From assembly GCF_001625695.1 (NCBI RefSeq), contig NZ_AUXY01000061.1, forward strand, positions 24,518 to 88,517: a stretch of 64,000 bases of DNA, written 5' to 3'. This document shows positions 56,386 to 64,000 of this stretch, piece after piece (the stretch's first letter is position 1; every line of letters starts with the position of its first letter). A model generated the notes under the pieces. It was not told the DNA's origin and did no database searches. It worked only from the letters and a program-made list of their open reading frames with translations. This stretch comes from Pseudoalteromonas luteoviolacea H33-S. GTDB taxonomy: Bacteria > Pseudomonadota > Gammaproteobacteria > Enterobacterales > Alteromonadaceae. Both the position numbers and the translations under genes were made by a program.

Positions 56386-58182
56386 ATGTTTATGAGTTTA
56401 GGTATTGTTCTGCTTTCCGCAACACTTAATTTGAATAGTCATCTCCCTCCTTTGCAGCCATGGCAGGGCCAAAGTGAGCAGCTAATGCAGCAAGAGGGAC
56501 TTTTAACAACAGACTTTGAGTTAAGTGGCGGATTGGAGTCCCCAAATTACAAACAAACGAACGCATTTATAAAGCGATTAGTTGCATCAAACCCAACGCA
56601 GTTTAAGTCGATTAAAATTGGCACAAGCGATCAAGGAAGAGACATTAATATGCTCTTGGCGGTCGAAGATAGCCAATTTACGCCTGCGATGATGAAAAAC
56701 AATAATAAGCCAACGGTCTTGATCCAAGCAGGTATTCATGCGGGAGAAATCGATGGTAAAGATGCCATGTTTATGTTGCTTAGAGATATCGCCACAGGAA
56801 AGCGCCGCGATATTTTGAGCAAGGTGAATATATTGTTTATTCCGATTTTAAATGTCGATGGTCACGAAAGAAGTAGTGAGTTTAATCGTATTAATCAACG
56901 TGGCCCAATCAACATGGGCTTTAGAACCAATTCAAAAAATTTAAATTTGAATCGCGACTATACCAAATTAGAGACGCCGGGTGTGCGCTCGGTCTTGAAA
57001 GTGATCAATGATTATGCACCATCGCTATATGTTGATGTGCATGTAACGGATGGTGCGGATTACCAATATGACGTGACCTATGGCTTTAATCCCAGCTTTG
57101 CGAGTGAATCTCCTGCGATTGCAAAAGTGCTAGAAGAGCAGTTTACGCCGATTATTGATAAAAAACTGACTGAGCAGGGCCATATTCCAGGTCCGCTGGT
57201 GTTTGTTATGGATAAACGAAACCTTAAAAAAGGACTAGCTGGTTGGGTTGCCTCGCCAAGGTTTTCAAATGGCTGGGGGGATGTTAAAGGACTGCCTACT
57301 ATTTTAGTTGAGAATCACTCATTAAAGCCATATAAACAACGTGTGTTGGGTACTTACGTATTTATTGATGGTGTGATTGACGCATTGGCGCAGCAGTATA
57401 AGGCGTTGGATAAGGCAATTGAAACGGAAAAGCATAACCACCCAACAGAACTCGTTGTTGCTAGAGGTTACAGTCAAGAAGCGGATTACATAAGCTTTAA
57501 AGGGATTAAATATAAAAGCTTTGAAAGTGCTTTGTCTGGGCATCAGGAAGTGAAGTATCTCGGTGAACCAGTTCAATATGACAAGCTTCCGGTTTATTGG
57601 CAAAAAGACGTTAAGTTGACCGTTAAAGTGCCCGATGCTTTTTATATCCCACCTGAGTACTCGACTTTAGTTGATAAGCTTGTTTTACACGGTATAGAAG
57701 TTGAAAAGCTTGCTGCAGATGTGTCATTGGCTGGGTTGACTCAGCTTAAAGTTGATGAGCATACGTTCGCAAAAACACCATTTGAGGGGCGTTTTAGAGT
57801 TGAAGCATCTTTCACTTCAACCGTACTCGAAGATGGGGTTAGGCTTGCTGGTTGGACGAAAGTATCGACTAAACAAGATTATTCTGAACTGGTTACGCAT
57901 TTGCTTCACCCGGCTGCGCCAGATTCATTTTTTGCGTGGGGTGACTTCCACAGCATATTTCAACGCACAGAATATGTTGAAAATTATGCACTTGAGCCAT
58001 ATGCTAGGAAGATGTTAAAAGAGAGTCCTAAGCTTGCTTTGGCATTTGATAAAAAGATCCGCGAGGATAAAAAGTTTGCCAAAAGCGATAAACAAAGGCT
58101 TGAATGGCTGTATGAAAAAACACCATACTATGATCAAGCTTATTTAAAGTATCCGATTTTACTTTCGTATGCGGAGCAGTAA
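56386..58182 (+). CDS. M14 family zinc carboxypeptidase-like protein
   Basis: A 598-residue secreted metallopeptidase. The N-terminal MFMSLGIVLLSATLNLNSHL is a short signal-like segment. The zinc ligands are in QAGIHAGEIDGKD (His, Glu) and DVHVTDGAD (His), and the catalytic glutamate is probably in TILVENHS. The rest of the C-terminal half is an accessory region. M14 enzymes cleave C-terminal residues from peptides; the true substrate is unknown. The next gene begins 1 base after its stop, so the two are co-transcribed. Confidence 0.9.
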   Translation: MFMSLGIVLLSATLNLNSHLPPLQPWQGQSEQLMQQEGLLTTDFELSGGLESPNYKQTNAFIKRLVASNPTQFKSIKIGTSDQGRDINMLLAVEDSQFTPAMMKNNNKPTVLIQAGIHAGEIDGKDAMFMLLRDIATGKRRDILSKVNILFIPILNVDGHERSSEFNRINQRGPINMGFRTNSKNLNLNRDYTKLETPGVRSVLKVINDYAPSLYVDVHVTDGADYQYDVTYGFNPSFASESPAIAKVLEEQFTPIIDKKLTEQGHIPGPLVFVMDKRNLKKGLAGWVASPRFSNGWGDVKGLPTILVENHSLKPYKQRVLGTYVFIDGVIDALAQQYKALDKAIETEKHNHPTELVVARGYSQEADYISFKGIKYKSFESALSGHQEVKYLGEPVQYDKLPVYWQKDVKLTVKVPDAFYIPPEYSTLVDKLVLHGIEVEKLAADVSLAGLTQLKVDEHTFAKTPFEGRFRVEASFTSTVLEDGVRLAGWTKVSTKQDYSELVTHLLHPAAPDSFFAWGDFHSIFQRTEYVENYALEPYARKMLKESPKLALAFDKKIREDKKFAKSDKQRLEWLYEKTPYYDQAYLKYPILLSYAEQ

Positions 58183-58183
58183 C

Positions 58184-58825
58184 ATGAAAGTTTTAACAAT
58201 ACCTGTTACGCCGTTTGCGCAAAACTGTCGAGTTATTGCTTGCGACGAAACAGGAAAAGCTGCCATAGTAGATCCCGGTGGGGATGCTGAGAAGATAATT
58301 GCATTAGTCAAACAACATAATCTCAGTATCGAATTTATCCTGCTCACTCATGGCCACTTAGATCATGTTGGTGCGAGTCAGCTACTAGCCAAAGAGTTCG
58401 GTATAGAGATTGTTGGCCCGCATGAAGAAGATAAGTTTTGGCTTGATGGCTTACCCATGCAAGCGCAAATGTTTGGTTTTGCGCCACACGATGCTTTTTT
58501 GCCTCATAGGTGGTTAGATGAGGGAGATGTTGTTGCGTTGGGTAAGTTGCAGTTACAAGTAAGGCATTGTCCAGGACATACACCTGGACACGTGGTCTTT
58601 TATGAACCTGTAAGTGCGACAGTACTGGTTGGTGATGTGCTGTTTAAAGGTTCAGTGGGGCGTACTGATTTTCCTAAAGGAGATGCCTCACAACTTAAGC
58701 ACGCTATTAATACAAAGCTTTTTACTTTAGATGATGAAACTAAAGTAATGAGTGGTCACGGAGAAGATACCACTATAGGGTACGAGAAGCGTAATAACCC
58801 ATTTATGAGCGGTCGCTTTGGGTAG
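58184..58825 (+). CDS. MBL-fold hydrolase (YcbL/glyoxalase II-like)
   Basis: A 213-residue metallo-beta-lactamase-fold protein. The metal site is in LTHGHLDHVGAS, with later histidines in HCPGHTPGHVVF and the aspartate in LVGDVLFKGSVGR, and the SGHGEDTTIGYEK end. It resembles YcbL, a small glyoxalase II-type thioesterase. I chose the ATG at 58184, with GGAG about 8 bases upstream; an in-frame start at 58169 overlaps the peptidase gene. It lacks the C-terminal helical domain of true GloB. Confidence 0.9.
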   Translation: MKVLTIPVTPFAQNCRVIACDETGKAAIVDPGGDAEKIIALVKQHNLSIEFILLTHGHLDHVGASQLLAKEFGIEIVGPHEEDKFWLDGLPMQAQMFGFAPHDAFLPHRWLDEGDVVALGKLQLQVRHCPGHTPGHVVFYEPVSATVLVGDVLFKGSVGRTDFPKGDASQLKHAINTKLFTLDDETKVMSGHGEDTTIGYEKRNNPFMSGRFG

Positions 58826-58872
58826 TGCTACGTGAATAGCGTAAAATTTAACATTAAAATATAAAGAAAAAT

Positions 58873-59334
58873 ATGTCATTAAATCAAGTTGATCGTCAGA
58901 TACTAGCGTTGTTACAGCAAGATGCGAGTTTGTCCACAGCAGAAATTGCAGACAAAGTAGGATTATCGCAATCTCCTTGCTGGAGACGTATCGCCAAATT
59001 GGAACAAGATGGATTCATAAAAGGAAAAGTTGCGCTATTAGATGAGAAGCAACTTGGCTTTGATATGTTGGTATACGCACATGTCAAATTGTCCAATCAC
59101 GGTCGCAGCAACCTTGCTGAATTCGAAAAGCTCATCATGAGCTATGACGAAGTGACCGAGTGCTATACCATGGCTGGTACTATGGACTTTATGCTTAGAA
59201 TTGTGTCCAAAGGGATTGAAGGTTACGAGCTGTTTGTTCGTGATAATTTATTAAACCTTGAATATGTGCAAGAAGTTCACTCTAATGTGACCATGACATG
59301 CGTTAAACGCTCAACCGCCTTGCCAATCATATAG
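58873..59334 (+). CDS. Lrp/AsnC family transcriptional regulator
   Basis: A 153-residue regulator. The N-terminal helix-turn-helix (ADKVGLSQSPCWRRIAKLEQDGFI, about residues 22-45) is followed by a RAM effector domain (VYAHVKLSNHG to VTMTCVKRSTALPI). Lrp-type regulators respond to amino acids. The targets are unknown; the gene stands alone. A hairpin and the sulP start follow. Confidence 0.92.
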   Translation: MSLNQVDRQILALLQQDASLSTAEIADKVGLSQSPCWRRIAKLEQDGFIKGKVALLDEKQLGFDMLVYAHVKLSNHGRSNLAEFEKLIMSYDEVTECYTMAGTMDFMLRIVSKGIEGYELFVRDNLLNLEYVQEVHSNVTMTCVKRSTALPII

Positions 59335-59381
59335 TGTCATACAGACATCTCAATTTAACACTATAATGTATCATGTTTGTT

Positions 59382-59416
59382 AAAAGCGCTGGATTTTGAT
59401 AGGATCCAGCGCTTTT
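59382..59416 (+). terminator. Hairpin between the Lrp gene and sulP, terminator or attenuator
   Basis: AAAAGCGCTGGAT and ATCCAGCGCTTTT form a perfect 13-base-pair stem with a 9-base loop, followed by CTGTCG. It ends 30 bases before the sulP ATG. A TATAAT (59362-59367) sits just before it, so a transcript from there would carry this hairpin in its leader. Confidence 0.7.
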
Positions 59417-59446
59417 CTGTCGTAGTAAAAACACTTGGGGATATAA

Positions 59447-61003
59447 ATGTTTAATCTTATAGGCAAAGCGCCAAGCTCTGCTAAGAACGACGTGCTTTCT
59501 GGTTTAACCGTTGCATTAGCATTGGTGCCAGAAGCGGTCGCATTCGCATTTGTTGCACAAGTCGACCCGCTGGTTGGTTTGTATGCAGCATTTATCGTTG
59601 GATTGATAACGTCAATTTTTGGCGGTCGTCCAGGAATGATTTCAGGTGCAACTGGTGCACTTGCAGTAGTTATGGTAAGCCTTGTGGTTGAACATGGCGT
59701 TGAATACCTCTTCGCCACCGTATTACTAATGGGTATTTTACAAATATTGGCCGGTATATTTAAGTTAGGCAAGTTTATCCGAATGGTGCCGCATCCGGTT
59801 ATGCTTGGCTTTGTCAATGGTTTGGCCATTGTTATTTTCTTAGCGCAATTAGGCCAGTTTAAAGTCATGGATGAGTCAGGTACTCTTCAGTGGATGCAAG
59901 GCTCAGAGCTTTATATCATGGCGGGCTTGGTTGCATTAACCATGGCCATTATTCATTTCCTGCCAAAGCTGACAACGGCTGTGCCGTCAAGCTTAGCAGC
60001 TATTCTAGTTGTGACGGGTATTGTAATTGGCTTTGATTTAGATGCGCGCAATGTACTTGATTATCTTAAAGACATGAGCGGTAATGTAGATGCGACAATT
60101 GCGGGTGGTTTCCCTGCATTCCATATCCCAGACGTACCTTGGAACCTTGAAACGCTTAAAATTATCTTCCCATATGCACTTATCTTGGCTGCTATCGGCT
60201 TAATTGAATCACTACTGACATTAACACTGATTGACGAAATCACAGAAACTCGTGGTAACAGTAACCGTGAATGTGTTGGTCAAGGTGCTGCAAACGTAAC
60301 GTGTGGTGTGTTTGGTGCGATGGGTGGTTGTGCGATGATTGGTCAATCTATGATCAATATTAACTCAGGTGGTCGCAGCCGATTATCTGGTATTACAGCA
60401 GCTTTATTATTACTTGGCTTCATTTTATTTGCGGCGAGCTTAATTGAGATGATCCCACTAGCGGCACTTGTTGGTGTTATGTTTATGGTTGTACTTGGTA
60501 CATTTGAATGGTCAAGCTTCCGTTTAATGAAACGTATCCCTAAGAGTGACGCGTTTGTGATTGTGTTGGTATCTGGTGTGACTGTGATCACGGACCTTGC
60601 GATTGCGGTATGTGTGGGTGTGATTGTCTCTGCGCTTGTGTTTGCTTGGGAGCACGCGAAGCACATTTACACAAATAACTATATCGATGATGAAGGCTCT
60701 AAAGTATATGAGCTACACGGCCCACTATTCTTCGGTTCAGTGAAAAACTTCGCAGAATTGTTTGATGTTGCTAACGATCCAGGTGATGTGATTGTTGAAT
60801 TCAAGCATAGTCGCGTTGCGGACCATAGTGCTATTGAAGCCATTGATGTGCTAGCTGAGAAATATACTAAAGCAGGTAAAAAACTGCACTTACGTCACTT
60901 AAGTGAGGACTGTAAGCAGCTACTTGATAACGCATCAGATTTGGTTGAAATCAACGTGATTGAAGACCCTAAATACAAAGTGGCTTCAGATAAGCTAGCC
61001 TAA
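59447..61003 (+). CDS. SulP family inorganic anion transporter
   Basis: A 518-residue inner-membrane carrier with about 12-14 hydrophobic segments and a C-terminal STAS domain (about residues 420-510). The N-terminal pattern [20 protein letters not shown] and [28 protein letters not shown] is the SulP signature, and [24 protein letters not shown] is also typical. SulP proteins carry sulfate, bicarbonate or dicarboxylates, often with sodium; the substrate is not determined here. Confidence 0.93.
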   Translation: MFNLIGKAPSSAKNDVLSGLTVALALVPEAVAFAFVAQVDPLVGLYAAFIVGLITSIFGGRPGMISGATGALAVVMVSLVVEHGVEYLFATVLLMGILQILAGIFKLGKFIRMVPHPVMLGFVNGLAIVIFLAQLGQFKVMDESGTLQWMQGSELYIMAGLVALTMAIIHFLPKLTTAVPSSLAAILVVTGIVIGFDLDARNVLDYLKDMSGNVDATIAGGFPAFHIPDVPWNLETLKIIFPYALILAAIGLIESLLTLTLIDEITETRGNSNRECVGQGAANVTCGVFGAMGGCAMIGQSMININSGGRSRLSGITAALLLLGFILFAASLIEMIPLAALVGVMFMVVLGTFEWSSFRLMKRIPKSDAFVIVLVSGVTVITDLAIAVCVGVIVSALVFAWEHAKHIYTNNYIDDEGSKVYELHGPLFFGSVKNFAELFDVANDPGDVIVEFKHSRVADHSAIEAIDVLAEKYTKAGKKLHLRHLSEDCKQLLDNASDLVEINVIEDPKYKVASDKLA

Positions 61004-61020
61004 GTATTAATGAATTAGAC

Positions 61021-61047
61021 AAGCCCGCTCAATGCGGGCTTTTTTAT
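61021..61047. terminator. Intrinsic terminator after sulP
   Basis: AAGCCCGC and GCGGGCTTTTTT form a GC-rich stem with a short loop and T6. Confidence 0.93.
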
Positions 61048-61164
61048 TGTGATCACATTACTATCCCGGTATGTTATGTATTGGATGACCTTTACCAATA
61101 CACGTGTACATGTTTGCAGCAATGATCTAAAGTAGCCTGTAATTAAATTTTAAAAACACAAACC

Positions 61165-61587
61165 ATGAAAACAAAACTTGTACTCTCGATAATTGCTATG
61201 GCATGTTTGCTCAGTGGCAATGCGATTGCTGATAGTAATACAGTGACGGTAAAAACCTTAACAAAAACATCGCAAAGCTGGGATGGCACACCTTTACCAG
61301 CATACCCTCAAGGCAAACCGGAAATTACACTGCTAGATATTCATATTCCAGCAGGCACTGAGCTGCCGCTGCACCTTCACCCTGTCATTAATGCGGGCGT
61401 TGTGTTATCTGGTGAGTTACATGTTACTAAGCCAACTGGTGAACAGCTCATTCTAAAATCAGGAGAGCCTATTGTTGAGCTAGTAAACCAGTGGCATAAG
61501 GGCAAAGCGGTGGGGAAAGAAGATGTGCGCATCATTGTGTTTTATGCTGGTGAGCAAGGTAAAGATATTACGGTGAAAAAACACTAA
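61165..61587 (+). CDS. Secreted cupin-domain protein
   Basis: A 140-residue protein with a signal peptide (MKTKLVLSIIAMACLLSGNAIA) and a cupin fold: the first metal motif has the PLHLHPVINAGVVLSGEL pattern (two histidines and a glutamate), the second WHKGKAVGKEDVRI. It is expected in the periplasm. Function and substrate are unknown. It is convergent with the LysR gene that follows. Confidence 0.87.
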   Translation: MKTKLVLSIIAMACLLSGNAIADSNTVTVKTLTKTSQSWDGTPLPAYPQGKPEITLLDIHIPAGTELPLHLHPVINAGVVLSGELHVTKPTGEQLILKSGEPIVELVNQWHKGKAVGKEDVRIIVFYAGEQGKDITVKKH

Positions 61588-61612
61588 CGATACTCTTTGA
61601 AAAGCGAAGCAC

Positions 61613-62509
61613 TTATACCGTTAATAAGTGCTGAGTGTGCTCAACTAAATACTCATAAAGTGCACGTATTTTTGCATTTTGCTTGAGATCCTTGTGGTAG
61701 GTATACCAAAGGGCGCCAACGTTCTCTGTACATAGGAGCGGGCAGCCATCTAACCTCACTAAATTTGAATGCTTAATGGCATCATTCTCAGAGAGTGGCC
61801 CTATGCCCATGCCGCTTACAACAGCCGACTGTATATCTGAAAATTGATTGCTAGTGTACACAATACTGTCGTTTTTTAAGTGTTTGATCACTTGGTTGAT
61901 AAACGGAATATGATGTTTTGAACTGTCGGGCATTAGCCAATGGAATCGATTAAACTCATCTTCGCTTTGCGGCAAGCCATATTCTGACATGTAATCTTTT
62001 GAAGCAAAGTAAGACATTTTTATTGAGATCACATGCTTGGCAATTAAATCAGGTTCTTTTGGTTCAGGGCCTGCCCGTAATGAAACATGAATATTGCCAC
62101 TTTGCGGCGGGATAACTTCATCGGTGGCCAGTAGCTCTATCCTGACTTTTGGGTATTGCTTTCTGAACTGTTGCATTGCTGGTACTAACAGGGGAGAGTA
62201 AGAGGTCACGGTTGTGATGCGTATTTTGCCACTAAAATCTTGTTGAATGCTCTGGAGAGTGTCTTCCAAAGCGATAAACTGGGTGTTTAGATCTTCGAGA
62301 GTTTCACTCATTATCTGGCCAGCGTCCGTAAGTTGATACCCTCTTTGATGTCGGATAAACAAAGTCACATTAAGTGCGTCTTCCAAACGATTGATATGCC
62401 GCAATACGGTGGTATGGTTACACTTTAAAATAGTCGCAGCTTTTGCAAGCGAACCTGCCTTTGCAACGGTATGGGCAACTTTAAAATCATCCCAATTCAA
62501 TTTCTGCAT
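61613..62509 (-). CDS. LysR family transcriptional regulator
   Basis: About 298 residues. I chose the ATG at 62509 (MQKLNWDDFKVAHTV), because the helix-turn-helix (AKAGSLAKAATILKCNHTTVLRHINRLE) then begins near residue 16, as is usual; a GTG at 62596 would add 29 unrelated residues. The effector domain follows from about residue 95. It is divergent from the cytochrome b561-yceI pair, so it probably controls it; this is inferred from position only. Confidence 0.9.
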   Translation of the reverse strand: MQKLNWDDFKVAHTVAKAGSLAKAATILKCNHTTVLRHINRLEDALNVTLFIRHQRGYQLTDAGQIMSETLEDLNTQFIALEDTLQSIQQDFSGKIRITTVTSYSPLLVPAMQQFRKQYPKVRIELLATDEVIPPQSGNIHVSLRAGPEPKEPDLIAKHVISIKMSYFASKDYMSEYGLPQSEDEFNRFHWLMPDSSKHHIPFINQVIKHLKNDSIVYTSNQFSDIQSAVVSGMGIGPLSENDAIKHSNLVRLDGCPLLCTENVGALWYTYHKDLKQNAKIRALYEYLVEHTQHLLTV

Positions 62510-62642
62510 AAATATAATATTTTTCACTTCGTCTAGATCTTGAGTATATATTTTTTTGCACAATAGTTCTTTAATTTGTGCACTACTCAATGTCACTAAT
62601 GCGCGGTAATCTAGTCTCAGTTTTTAAAGGTGTGGGTTTCAT

Positions 62643-63188
62643 ATGCTAAAAAATAGCGATCAGGGTTATGGTTGGGTAAGCATCACCGTGCATTGGCTCA
62701 TGGCTGTGGCCATCTTTTTCATGTTTGGTCTTGGATTGTACATGGTTGAGTTAACCTATTATGACGCTTGGTATAAAGGGTCATTAGATTTACATAAATC
62801 GCTGGGCATCATATTGATGGGAGTGTGGTTGTTTAGAGTGGCATGGCGACAGCTAAATACAAAACCAAAATCGCTATCTGGACCAAAGTTAGAACAGATT
62901 GCTGCGAGAGTAGGACATCAGCTTTTATATGTGTTGATGTTACTTCTTTTACTCAGTGGTTATTTTATCTCAACCGCAGATGGTAGGCCGATAAGTGTAT
63001 TTGAGCTGTTTGAAATCCCAGCAGTACCTTGGTCTTTTGACAACCAAGAAGACATTGTGGGCGATATACATTTTTGGCTTGCATGGAGTTTAATCGGATT
63101 TGTGGCTGTGCATATGTTAGCAGCACTGAAACATCAATTTATCAATAAAGACGGCGGCTTAAGTCGTATTTTAAAAGCATCAAAATAA
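62643..63188 (+). CDS. Cytochrome b561 family protein
   Basis: A 181-residue membrane cytochrome with four hydrophobic helices. Heme-ligand histidines are visible in SITVHWLMAVAIFF, LDLHKSLGI, RVGHQLLYVLML and VAVHMLAALKHQF, the CybB pattern. It probably passes electrons between quinones and a periplasmic partner. It precedes yceI by 39 bases, the usual cybB-yceI pairing. Confidence 0.93.
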   Translation: MLKNSDQGYGWVSITVHWLMAVAIFFMFGLGLYMVELTYYDAWYKGSLDLHKSLGIILMGVWLFRVAWRQLNTKPKSLSGPKLEQIAARVGHQLLYVLMLLLLLSGYFISTADGRPISVFELFEIPAVPWSFDNQEDIVGDIHFWLAWSLIGFVAVHMLAALKHQFINKDGGLSRILKASK

Positions 63189-63227
63189 CGTATTTTAATT
63201 TATTTATAGAATATTTAAGGGCAAATT

Positions 63228-63803
63228 ATGAAAAAGGGTATCGTGAGTGCGGTATTAGCAACAGGCTTATTAATGGCTGGAACAGCGAACGCAGCCGAGT
63301 ACAAAGTAGATAAAGCCGGTGCACATGCATTTATCAACTTTAAAATTAAGCACCTAGGCTACAGCTGGCTAACAGGTCGGTTCAATGATTTTGATGGTAA
63401 ATTTAGCTATGACAAAAACAAGCCTAATGAGTCTAAAATCGATATAGTGATCAACACAGCAAGTATTGACTCAAACCATGCTGAGCGTGATAAACACCTA
63501 CGTGGAAAAGATTTTTTGAACGTAAAGAAATTCCCACAAGCAACCTTTGAAAGCACCAAGTATGAGCAAGTAAACGACAAAGAAGCTAAGTTAACAGGCT
63601 TACTAGAGCTGAACGGTGTAAAAAGAACAATTACATTCCCAGTTGAAAAAATTGGCGAAGGGCAAGATCCTTGGGGTGGCTACCGTGTTGGTTTTTCTGG
63701 CGAAACATCACTAAAATTAAAAGACTTTGGGATCGACTATAACTTAGGTCCAGCATCAACACACGTGACGCTTGAATTACATATTGAAGGTATTCGCCTT
63801 TAA
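63228..63803 (+). CDS. YceI family periplasmic lipocalin-like protein
   Basis: A 191-residue YceI protein. The signal peptide MKKGIVSAVLATGLLMAGTANA is clear. The mature part has AHAFINFKIKHLGYSWLTGRF and IDSNHAERDKHLRGKDFLNV, then GVKRTITFPVEKIGEGQDPWGG, typical of the family, whose members bind isoprenoid lipids. It is transcribed with the cytochrome b561 gene just upstream. It ends 197 bases before the window edge. Confidence 0.95.
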   Translation: MKKGIVSAVLATGLLMAGTANAAEYKVDKAGAHAFINFKIKHLGYSWLTGRFNDFDGKFSYDKNKPNESKIDIVINTASIDSNHAERDKHLRGKDFLNVKKFPQATFESTKYEQVNDKEAKLTGLLELNGVKRTITFPVEKIGEGQDPWGGYRVGFSGETSLKLKDFGIDYNLGPASTHVTLELHIEGIRL

Positions 63804-64000
63804 GCCTCAAGTACATTTGGATAAGTTGGGTTAGCTGAGGTCGTGTAGCTGAAGTCTTTGGTGAAATGATCTTTGCAACTCTGAAATGCACAACTGCATT
63901 AAACTGGGTTCCAAGGCCCAGTGGAGGGAAGGCAACAATACCTTGGATCGTAAAAAACTTTTCTCAAAGTTTATTAAGACAGATAGAATCAAAGCAATCA

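Noticed and set aside
63804..64000. Possible gene start at the window edge
   Set aside because: At least two plus-strand frames and one minus-strand frame stay open for tens of codons, none with recognisable protein sequence or ribosome binding site. I cannot support a gene here.
1..64000. Prophage, insertion sequences, integrons, tRNA or rRNA genes
   Set aside because: No transposase, integrase, phage structural genes, direct-repeat ends or RNA gene sequences were recognised on either strand.

Overview
This window looks like core chromosome of a marine gammaproteobacterium of the order Alteromonadales, most likely Pseudoalteromonas or a close relative. The DNA is AT-rich. It carries a lipid A/Kdo cluster, a thrS-infC-rpmI-rplT block whose infC starts with ATT, an MksBEF condensin operon, NhaD, a lysine-riboswitch-controlled aspartokinase, and small families typical of this order (DUF3466, DUF3010, DUF2062, DUF924). 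The genus is an inference from gene content; no rRNA or tRNA gene is present to anchor it. I see no prophage, insertion sequence, integron or CRISPR array.

Layout. 1-2.75 kb: end of rlmKL, a glutaredoxin-like gene and uup, all overlapping. 2.76-5.04 kb: a DUF3466 protein with a C-terminal membrane-anchor tail, facing a DUF2062 gene across a bidirectional terminator. 5.0-12.5 kb: comEC, then msbA-lpxK-ycaR-kdsB-(RluA family)-tcdA, mostly overlapping or separated by a few bases. 12.5-14.8 kb (minus strand): csdA-csdE, tail-to-tail with tcdA, and a DUF4136 lipoprotein. 14.9-19.5 kb (minus): mksF-mksE-mksB, with no mksG nuclease gene. 19.6-22.6 kb: nhaD, two hairpins, then a lysine riboswitch and lysC. 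22.8-28.9 kb: DUF924, an NSS transporter, an overlapping peroxidase/dehydrogenase pair, a beta-hydroxyacid dehydrogenase and a DAACS symporter. 29.0-34.3 kb: a giant lipoprotein built of alternating Ig-like repeats. 34.5-40.8 kb: topA, then a secreted TAP-type hydrolase overlapping natA-natB. 40.9-50.1 kb: a TPR-diguanylate cyclase, an RND pump operon divergent from a TetR regulator with three evenly spaced operator-like palindromes between them, and an ABC exporter. 50.2-55.4 kb: DUF3010, a DNase I-like phosphatase, and thrS-infC-rpmI-rplT with several leader hairpins. 55.4-64 kb: SDR, M14 peptidase plus MBL hydrolase, an Lrp-type regulator, SulP, a cupin, LysR, cytochrome b561 and YceI.

How the genes work together. 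The 7.3-11.0 kb run makes and exports lipid A and activates Kdo for the LPS inner core. csdA, csdE and tcdA form the two sides of the CSD sulfur-transfer/ct6A tRNA-modification pathway. MksBEF is a chromosome-organising condensin. The lysine riboswitch shows a complete translational switch in the sequence: the 3' strand of P1 can pair either inside the aptamer or with a downstream arm, and that downstream arm can otherwise pair with the lysC ribosome binding site. The most unusual items are the triple operator of the TetR/RND region, the two-type Ig super-repeat, the MksBEF operon without nuclease, the peptidase-NatAB coupling, and the SulP leader hairpin. None of these amounts to a clearly new defence or mobile system.
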